Of a stretch of DNA of 10,819 nt, positions 6,349-10,819 are shown one piece after another. The notes under the pieces are model-generated. The model was not told the origin of the DNA, made no database searches, and saw nothing but the letters and a program-made list of their open reading frames with translations. Position 1 is the stretch's first letter, and every line of letters begins with the position of its first letter. This DNA is from Bog-756 sp036511155 (GTDB lineage Bacteria > Actinomycetota > Acidimicrobiia > Acidimicrobiales > RAAP-2): contig DATCCR010000054.1 in assembly GCA_036511155.1 (NCBI GenBank), forward strand, positions 1 through 10,819, read 5' to 3'. Made by a program: the position numbers and the translations under genes.

Positions 6349-6824
6349 CCGGTCCCGTGTCGGCCTCGTCGGTCTCGGGCCTGCTCGATGACGTCAACAA
6401 GGCCATCGTCGAGCAGCTCCAGCAGGACGGCCGCCGCACCTACGGCTCGATCGCCGAGGCCGTCGGGCTGTCCGAGGCCGCCGTGCGCCAGCGGGTCCAG
6501 AAGATGCGCGATGCCTCCATCATGCAGATCGTGGCCGTCACCGACCCGCTCCAGGTCGGCTTCCGGAGCCAGGCCATGGTCGGCATCCGGGCCGACGGCG
6601 ACGCCCGCGACGTGGCCGACGCCCTTGCCGCCGTCGACGACATCGACTACGTGGTGATGGTGGCCGGCGAGTACGACATCCTCGTGGAGCTGGTGTGCGA
6701 GGACGAGGACCGGTTGCTGGAGCTCCTGAACGGCGTGATCCGCCAGATCCCCGGTGTGCGGGAGACCGAGATGTTCATGTACCTGAAGTTGAAGAAGCAG
6801 ACCTACACATGGGGGACCCGATGA
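6345..6824 (+). CDS. Lrp/AsnC-family transcriptional regulator
   Basis: A 159-residue DNA-binding regulator. The N-terminal helix-turn-helix spans about residues 14-58 (LDDVNKAIVEQLQQDGRR, then SIAEAVGLSEAAVRQRVQKM), followed by the VTDP linker. The C-terminal effector/oligomerisation RAM domain (about 75-150) shows the VVMVAGEYDILVELV core. Proteins of this family usually form dimers to octamers that wrap DNA and respond to an amino acid or related metabolite. The start is GTG 6345, preceded by six G residues (6333-6338) at 6-nt spacing. The stop overlaps the ATG of the aminotransferase (ATGA, 6821-6824), so the two are translationally coupled. It probably controls both divergent blocks through the GTTAAC boxes upstream; the effector (putrescine, alanine or other) is not visible in the sequence. 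Confidence 0.92.
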   Translation: MTGPVSASSVSGLLDDVNKAIVEQLQQDGRRTYGSIAEAVGLSEAAVRQRVQKMRDASIMQIVAVTDPLQVGFRSQAMVGIRADGDARDVADALAAVDDIDYVVMVAGEYDILVELVCEDEDRLLELLNGVIRQIPGVRETEMFMYLKLKKQTYTWGTR

Positions 6825-8191
6825 CCGAGTACTCGAACGAAGCCCTGCAGGAGAGCGCCCACCGGCACCTGTGGATGCACTTCACCCGGATGTCGGATGA
6901 CACCAAGCATGAGATCCCCGTGATCACCCACGGCGAGGGCGTGTGGGTCTACGACCAGCACGGCAAGCGCTACCTCGACGGGCTGTCCGGCCTGTTCACC
7001 AGCCAGCTCGGCCACGGCCGGATGGAGCTGGTCGAGGCGGGCGCCGAGCAAGCGGCCAAGCTGGCCTACTTCCCGGTGTGGAGCTACGCCCATCCGACGG
7101 CCGTCGAGCTGGCCGAGAAGATCGCCGACCGCACCCCCGGCGACATCAACCGCATCTTCTTCACCACCGGCGGCTCCGAGGCCGTCGAGTCGGCATGGAA
7201 GCTGGCCCGCCAGTACTTCAAACTGATCGGCCAGCCCCAGCGCTACAAGGTCATCAGCCGCGACATCGCCTACCACGGCGCCACCATGGGCGCCCTTTCC
7301 ATCACCGGCGTCACCGAGATACGCACCCCGTTCGAGCCGCTGGTGCCCGGTGCGTTCAAGGTCCCGAACACCAACTTCTACCGGGCCCCCTACTTCGAGG
7401 ACGACATCGAGGCCTACGGGCGCTGGGCGGCCGACGCCATCGAGCAGGCCATCTTGTCCGAGGACCCCGAGACGGTGGCCGCGGTGTTCCTGGAGCCGGT
7501 GCAGAACGCCGGCGGCTGCTTCCCCCCGCCTCCCGGCTACTTCCAGCGGGTGCGCGAGATCTGCGACCGCTACGGCGTCCTCCTCGTCTCCGACGAGGTG
7601 ATCTGTGCCTGGGGCCGCCTCGGCCACTTCTTCGGAGCCGAGCGCTTCGACTACGTGCCGGACATGATCACCATGGCCAAGGGCCTCACCAGCGGCTACT
7701 CGCCCATGGGTGCCCTGGCCGTGAGCGACCGGATCATCGAGCCGTTCCTCGCCGGGTCGAGCTTCCTGCACGGCATCACCTTCGCCGGGCACCCGGTCAG
7801 CGCCGCGGTGGCCCTCGCCAACATCGACGTGTTCGAGAAGGAGGGGATCCTCGAGAACGTGCGCGACCACGAGGCCGAGTTCAAGGCGTCCCTCGACACC
7901 CTCAAGGACCTGCCCATCGTGGGCGACGTCCGCGGTGCCGGCTACTTCTACGGCATCGAGATGGTCAAGAACAAGGACACCAAGGAGACCTTCAGCGACG
8001 ACGAGGCCGAGCGCCTGCTGCGCGGCTTCCTCTCGGGCGCCCTCTACGAGTCCGGACTGATCTGCCGGGCCGACGACCGGGGCGACCCGGTGATCCAGCT
8101 CGCCCCACCGCTGACGTGCGGGCCGGAGGAGTTCGACTACATCACCACCCGCCTGCGGTCCGTGCTGACCGAGGCGTGGAAGCAGATCTGA
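6821..8191 (+). CDS. Class III pyridoxal-phosphate aminotransferase (putrescine/omega-amine:pyruvate type)
   Basis: A 456-residue fold-type I transaminase. It shows the phosphate-binding TTGGSEAVESAWK (115-127), YHGATMGALS (151-160) with the cofactor-stacking region, FLEPVQNAGG (223-232), SDEVICAWGRLG (257-268) with Asp258, and MAKGLTSGYSPMGA (285-298) with the Schiff-base Lys287. The closest remembered relatives are putrescine-pyruvate (SpuC-like) and beta-alanine/omega-amino acid:pyruvate aminotransferases, often labelled 'aspartate aminotransferase family'. It begins at ATG 6821 with GGGGG at 6811-6815; ATG 6809 in frame is possible but lacks the ribosome site. It overlaps the regulator by 4 nt and the FAD enzyme by 16 nt. 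A divergent aminobutyraldehyde dehydrogenase and alanine dehydrogenase nearby favour a diamine donor and pyruvate acceptor, which is inference. Confidence 0.9.
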   Translation: MTEYSNEALQESAHRHLWMHFTRMSDDTKHEIPVITHGEGVWVYDQHGKRYLDGLSGLFTSQLGHGRMELVEAGAEQAAKLAYFPVWSYAHPTAVELAEKIADRTPGDINRIFFTTGGSEAVESAWKLARQYFKLIGQPQRYKVISRDIAYHGATMGALSITGVTEIRTPFEPLVPGAFKVPNTNFYRAPYFEDDIEAYGRWAADAIEQAILSEDPETVAAVFLEPVQNAGGCFPPPPGYFQRVREICDRYGVLLVSDEVICAWGRLGHFFGAERFDYVPDMITMAKGLTSGYSPMGALAVSDRIIEPFLAGSSFLHGITFAGHPVSAAVALANIDVFEKEGILENVRDHEAEFKASLDTLKDLPIVGDVRGAGYFYGIEMVKNKDTKETFSDDEAERLLRGFLSGALYESGLICRADDRGDPVIQLAPPLTCGPEEFDYITTRLRSVLTEAWKQI

Positions 8192-9579
8192 CCCCGCCAT
8201 CGGGCGAGCGCTACCGGCGGCTCTCCCTGTGGTGGGACGGGCTGCCGGGTGACCTCACGGTCCGACCCGGCGTGCCGGGCGACATCGAGGTGGACGTCGC
8301 CGTTGTCGGCGGTGGGCTCACCGGCGTGTGGACGGCCTACTACCTGAACCAGGCCGACCCGGGCCTGCGCATCGCCGTGGTCGAGCGCGACGTGGTCGGG
8401 TTCGGGGCGTCGGGCCGCAACGGCGGCTGGTGCTCGGCCCTGTTCAGCGTGTCCGAGGCCACCCTCGACAAGGCGTCGGGGCCGGGCGCCGGCCGGCGCC
8501 AGCACCTGGCCATGCAGGAGACCGTCCGGGAGGTCGGCCGGGTGGTGGCGGCCGAGGGAATCGAGTGCGGATTCGTACGCGGCGGCACCGTCGTGTTGGC
8601 CCGCACGCCGGCCCAGCTCCAACGGACCCACGCGGAGATCGCCGAGGCCCGGAGCCGGGGCATCGGCGAAGACGACCTGGCCTTCCTCTCCCCCGCCGAG
8701 GCCAGTGTCCGCGTCGGAGCCACCGACGTGCTGGGCGGGACGTACACCCCGCACTGCGCGGCAGTCGACCCGGCCCGGCTGGTCCGGGGACTGGCCGAGG
8801 TGGTCGAGCGCCGAGGCGTCACCCTCTACGAGCAGACCGAGGTGCGCACCATCGCCCCCGGCGTGGTGACCACGGCACGGGGCACCGTCCGGGCCGGCAC
8901 CGTGGTGCGAGCCACGGAGGGCTACACGCGAACGCTGGCCGGGCACGAGCGTGACCTCGTTCCCGTGTACTCGCTGATGATCGCTACCGAGCCCCTGCCT
9001 GACGCCTTCTGGACCGAGGCCGGCCTCGCCGGTCGGGAGACGTTCGCCGACCACCGGCACCTCGTCATCTACGGGCAGCGCACCGAGGACGGCCGTATGG
9101 CCTTCGGGGGCCGCGGCGCCCCCTACCACTTCGGCTCCACCATCCACCCCGAGTACGACCGCGACGCCGGGGTCCACGAGGCGCTGCGGCGCACCCTGGT
9201 CGAGCTGTTCCCGGCCCTGGCCGACGCAGAGGTCACCCACGCCTGGGGCGGCCCGTTGGGGATCGCCCGTGACTGGTTCTCCTCGGTGGGCATCGACGCC
9301 GCCACCCGCATGGCCTGGGCCGGTGGCTACGTGGGCGACGGACTGTCGACCACCAATCTCGCCGGCCGCACCCTGCGCGACCTGATCCTCGGTGCCTCGA
9401 CCGAACTGACGACCCTGCCCTGGGTCAACCACCGGTCGAAGAGGTGGGAGCCCGAGCCCTTTCGCTACGTGGGGATCAATGCCGGGCTGCGCCTGGCCGG
9501 CACCGCCGACCGGGCGGAGGACCGCAAGGGACGGGCCACCTGGCACGCCACCGCGCTGTCCAAGCTCGTCGGAGGTTGA
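8176..9579 (+). CDS. FAD-dependent oxidoreductase, DAO family (gamma-glutamylputrescine oxidase/amine oxidase-like)
   Basis: A 467-residue flavoenzyme. After the family-typical SLWWDGLPGD (17-26) comes the dinucleotide-binding VAVVGGGLTGVWTAYYL (41-57) with Glu70 closing the ADP site. GASGRNGGW (77-85), characteristic of the glycine/D-amino acid oxidase group that includes PuuB, follows, and the C-terminal FAD loop is GGYVGDGLSTTNLAGR (383-398). Such enzymes oxidise amines, usually with oxygen, to an imine or aldehyde plus ammonia or amine. The start is taken as GTG 8176 because the next in-frame candidates would delete the SLWWDGLP motif; no convincing ribosome site precedes it, but it overlaps the aminotransferase by 16 nt, pointing to coupled translation. 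It may attack the same amine as the aminotransferase, or a gamma-glutamylated or N-acetylated form. No gamma-glutamylputrescine synthetase is in view, so PuuB function is unproven. Confidence 0.87.
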   Translation: MEADLTPPSGERYRRLSLWWDGLPGDLTVRPGVPGDIEVDVAVVGGGLTGVWTAYYLNQADPGLRIAVVERDVVGFGASGRNGGWCSALFSVSEATLDKASGPGAGRRQHLAMQETVREVGRVVAAEGIECGFVRGGTVVLARTPAQLQRTHAEIAEARSRGIGEDDLAFLSPAEASVRVGATDVLGGTYTPHCAAVDPARLVRGLAEVVERRGVTLYEQTEVRTIAPGVVTTARGTVRAGTVVRATEGYTRTLAGHERDLVPVYSLMIATEPLPDAFWTEAGLAGRETFADHRHLVIYGQRTEDGRMAFGGRGAPYHFGSTIHPEYDRDAGVHEALRRTLVELFPALADAEVTHAWGGPLGIARDWFSSVGIDAATRMAWAGGYVGDGLSTTNLAGRTLRDLILGASTELTTLPWVNHRSKRWEPEPFRYVGINAGLRLAGTADRAEDRKGRATWHATALSKLVGG

Positions 9580-9587
9580 CCACCATT

Positions 9588-9607
9588 CCGGCCCCCTGTC
9601 GGGCCGG
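9588..9607. terminator. Bidirectional hairpin between convergent oxidoreductase and channel genes
   Basis: CCGGCCC (9588-9594) and GGGCCGG (9601-9607) form a perfect all-GC 7-bp stem with a 6-nt loop. They occupy most of the 33-bp gap between the two convergent stop codons. It probably ends transcription from either side. It lacks a T-run, as do the other stems at gene ends here. Confidence 0.5.
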
Positions 9608-9612
9608 GGACC

Positions 9613-10485
9613 TCAGGCCTTGCCGGGCCGGGTGATCTGCGGGTTGATGATGCCCTGGGCCGCCAGCGAACCGGACTTGCCGCCACCCGGCCCCCGCAGC
9701 AGGAACGCCATGCCTGTGGCCAGCACCGCCCCCAGCAGCGGCCCCGCCAGGTAGACCCACCAAGCAGTGAAGTCGGCCGCCACGATGTCGGGCCCGAGGG
9801 TCCGCACCGGATTCATCGAGGCCCCGGTGAGAGGGCTCGCCCACAGGCCGGCCAAGGCGATGTAGCCCCCCACCCCGATGGCGCCGAAGAGGCCCACCTG
9901 CTGGGCGCCCGACGCCGTGCCGAGGATCACACTCACCAGGCCGAGCGTCAGAACCGCCTCCATGAGGAGGGCGTCGACGGTCGTGACGTGCACCCCGGGG
10001 TAGTTCGAGCCGTAGCGGGCGGACACGTGGACGACGGCCTGGAGGAACCCGGCGGCCAGGAGGGCGCCGACCAGCTGGGCGACCAGGTAGGCCGGCACCC
10101 GCCGCCACGGGAAGTCCCGACGGAGGGAGAAGGCAAGGGTGACCGCCGGGTTGAGATGGGCGCCCGACACCTTGCCCATGAAGAGGATGATCGACATGAC
10201 CATGAGGCCCGGGGCCACCACGGCGGCGGCCCGGCCCACCGAGCCGGGAACGGCGTGGTCGATCATCGGGCCCCCGGCCGCCACCAGGACCAGGAAGAAG
10301 GTGCCGAACACCTCGGCGCAGAGTCGGCGCCACTCCTGGGCCGGATCGTCGAAGTTGTGGACCATCAGCGCCATGCGCTGCTCGGCCGAGGCCATCAGGG
10401 GCGTGGTGTCCGAGTGGCCGGGTGCCTCCGGATCGTGGAAGTCGCCCCTCGGTCCCCTTCCGTCGGTCATCGCCGCATCGGACAC
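9613..10485 (-). CDS. MIP-family channel protein (aquaporin/glyceroporin-like)
   Basis: A 290-residue membrane channel for water or small neutral solutes. After a hydrophilic extension of about 50 residues come six hydrophobic helices (roughly 54-75, 84-104, 130-152, 168-190, 197-216, 239-263). Two half-helix loops carry SGAHLNPAVT (NPA at 112-114) and TGASMNPVRTLGP (225-227), where the second motif is NPV; Arg228 is the conserved pore arginine. By hand alignment to AqpZ, the helix-5 filter histidine is replaced by Gly213 and the helix-2 phenylalanine by Pro92, suggesting a wider, glycerol-like or solute pore. The start is unclear: GTG 10485 or in-frame ATG 10470, neither with a strong ribosome site. 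A TAGCGT -10-like element (10487-10492) would leave a short leader for the ATG. It follows the repeat protein on the same strand after 77 bp. It is not obviously part of the amine module. Confidence 0.9.
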   Translation of the reverse strand: MSDAAMTDGRGPRGDFHDPEAPGHSDTTPLMASAEQRMALMVHNFDDPAQEWRRLCAEVFGTFFLVLVAAGGPMIDHAVPGSVGRAAAVVAPGLMVMSIILFMGKVSGAHLNPAVTLAFSLRRDFPWRRVPAYLVAQLVGALLAAGFLQAVVHVSARYGSNYPGVHVTTVDALLMEAVLTLGLVSVILGTASGAQQVGLFGAIGVGGYIALAGLWASPLTGASMNPVRTLGPDIVAADFTAWWVYLAGPLLGAVLATGMAFLLRGPGGGKSGSLAAQGIINPQITRPGKA

Positions 10486-10528
10486 GACGCTACCAACTCG
10501 GAATGGGAGGCCCGGTGACAGCCGAGCC

Positions 10529-10547
10529 CGCCGCTACCGGGGCGGCG
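10529..10547. repeat. GC-rich inverted repeat between repeat-protein gene and channel gene
   Basis: CGCCGC (10529-10534) and GCGGCG (10542-10547) form a 6-bp stem with a 7-nt loop, 16 nt beyond the stop codon of the repeat protein on the minus strand. It may mark its transcript end before the channel gene. With no T-run and a very GC-rich setting, chance pairing cannot be excluded. Confidence 0.25.
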
Positions 10548-10562
10548 TGCAGGAGGCGGTGA

Positions 10563-10819
10563 TCAGCCGGCGCCGTAGAAGCCGGCACCGTAGGCGTAGA
10601 CGCCACCGTCGGCACCGGTCAGCCAGTAGCCGCCCGTCGCCGGGTCGGCCGTCACGGCTTCGATCGGGGCATTCGGGTCGAGCGCGGCGTTCGGGCCCTG
10701 GAAGGCGGCATCGCCGTAGGCGTAGACGTTGGCGCCGCGGGTGACCTCCCAGAAGCCCTTGCCGTCGGCGGTGGCGGTGACGCCGATCACCGGGGCGACT
10801 GGCAGGGAGGTGGGCAGGG
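10563..10819 (-). CDS. C-terminal end of a tandem-repeat (beta-propeller-like) protein, cut by window edge
   Basis: An open minus-strand frame runs from the right edge to TGA at 10563-10565, giving 85 complete codons. A GTG at 10790 is in frame, but the frame continues upstream of it, so it is probably internal. Two degenerate repeats of about 36-40 residues are visible: PVIGVTATADGKGFWEVTRG with NVYAYGDAAFQG, then IEAVTADPATGGYWLTGADG with GVYAYGAGFYGAG, which ends the protein. The pattern (hydrophobic start, D..G.GYW, DGGVYAYG, F.G) resembles repeats abundant in large secreted or surface proteins of Acidimicrobiia, where they often trail a hydrolase or other catalytic domain. What precedes the repeats here is outside the window, so no function can be given. 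Confidence 0.75.
   Translation of the reverse strand, partial: LPTSLPVAPVIGVTATADGKGFWEVTRGANVYAYGDAAFQGPNAALDPNAPIEAVTADPATGGYWLTGADGGVYAYGAGFYGAG

Noticed and set aside
6943..8175. Apparent 878-residue plus-strand protein ending in the FAD oxidoreductase
   Set aside because: The first 411 codons are an Arg/Pro-rich shadow of the aminotransferase in another frame. Family motifs begin only after about 8176, so this is not a fusion protein.
6803..8200. 465-residue minus-strand frame opposite the aminotransferase
   Set aside because: Composition typical of a shadow frame; the plus strand has the full set of PLP-binding motifs.
8137..9546. 469-residue minus-strand frame opposite the FAD oxidoreductase
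   Set aside because: No motifs and biased composition; the plus strand contains a complete FAD-binding fold.
9476..10333. 285-residue minus-strand frame overlapping the channel gene
   Set aside because: It is a different frame of the same region with a Gly/Arg/Pro-rich product; the real frame has two MIP signature loops.

Overview
The window is high-GC DNA in which nearly every codon ends in G or C, with GTG and TTG starts common and genes packed tightly on both strands. This fits a GC-rich actinobacterium. The partial gene at the right edge carries tandem repeats of the type 'D..GGYWL...DGGVYAYG....F.G', which I associate with large secreted proteins of the class Acidimicrobiia, so that lineage is the best guess. 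Only sequence was read, so the taxonomic call is an inference. I see no rRNA, tRNA, CRISPR array, insertion sequence or phage gene.

Left part (1-1692): the first 282 codons of a CoA-acylating methylmalonate/malonate-semialdehyde dehydrogenase (mmsA, minus strand, running off the left edge) diverge from a small FMN-binding pyridoxamine-5'-phosphate-oxidase-like protein (plus strand). Minus-strand block (1738-6063): in transcription order, a PatD-like gamma-aminobutyraldehyde dehydrogenase, a 12-helix APC-family amino acid/polyamine permease and alanine dehydrogenase (ald). Hairpins lie in the gaps between these genes.

Central control region (6064-6344): this 281-bp divergent intergenic region holds an AT-rich core with three GTTAAC boxes, two of them inside an exact 14-bp direct repeat. 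It also holds two tandem hairpins in the presumed leader of the dehydrogenase gene, and a 24-codon reading frame that ends overlapping the start of the next gene. Plus-strand block (6345-9579): an Lrp/AsnC-family regulator, a class III pyridoxal-phosphate aminotransferase and a DAO-fold FAD oxidoreductase, joined by 4-nt and 16-nt overlaps.

Together the two divergent blocks read as one catabolic module for a diamine or omega-amine, most simply putrescine. The permease imports it, the aminotransferase (and/or the FAD enzyme) deaminates it to 4-aminobutanal, and the PatD-like enzyme oxidises that to GABA. If pyruvate is the amino acceptor, alanine dehydrogenase regenerates pyruvate and releases ammonium and NADH. 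The Lrp-type regulator probably binds the GTTAAC boxes between the blocks. MmsA could finish a beta-alanine/malonate-semialdehyde branch. The substrate assignments are inference from families and gene order.

Right part (9580-10819): a hairpin separates the convergent oxidoreductase gene from a divergent MIP channel (aquaporin/glyceroporin-like, NPA plus NPV motifs, minus strand). Upstream of it is the C-terminal end of the repeat protein (minus strand, cut by the right edge). Most parts belong to known families. The least explained items are the control region, the true substrate of the aminotransferase/FAD-oxidase pair, and the channel's unusual predicted pore.
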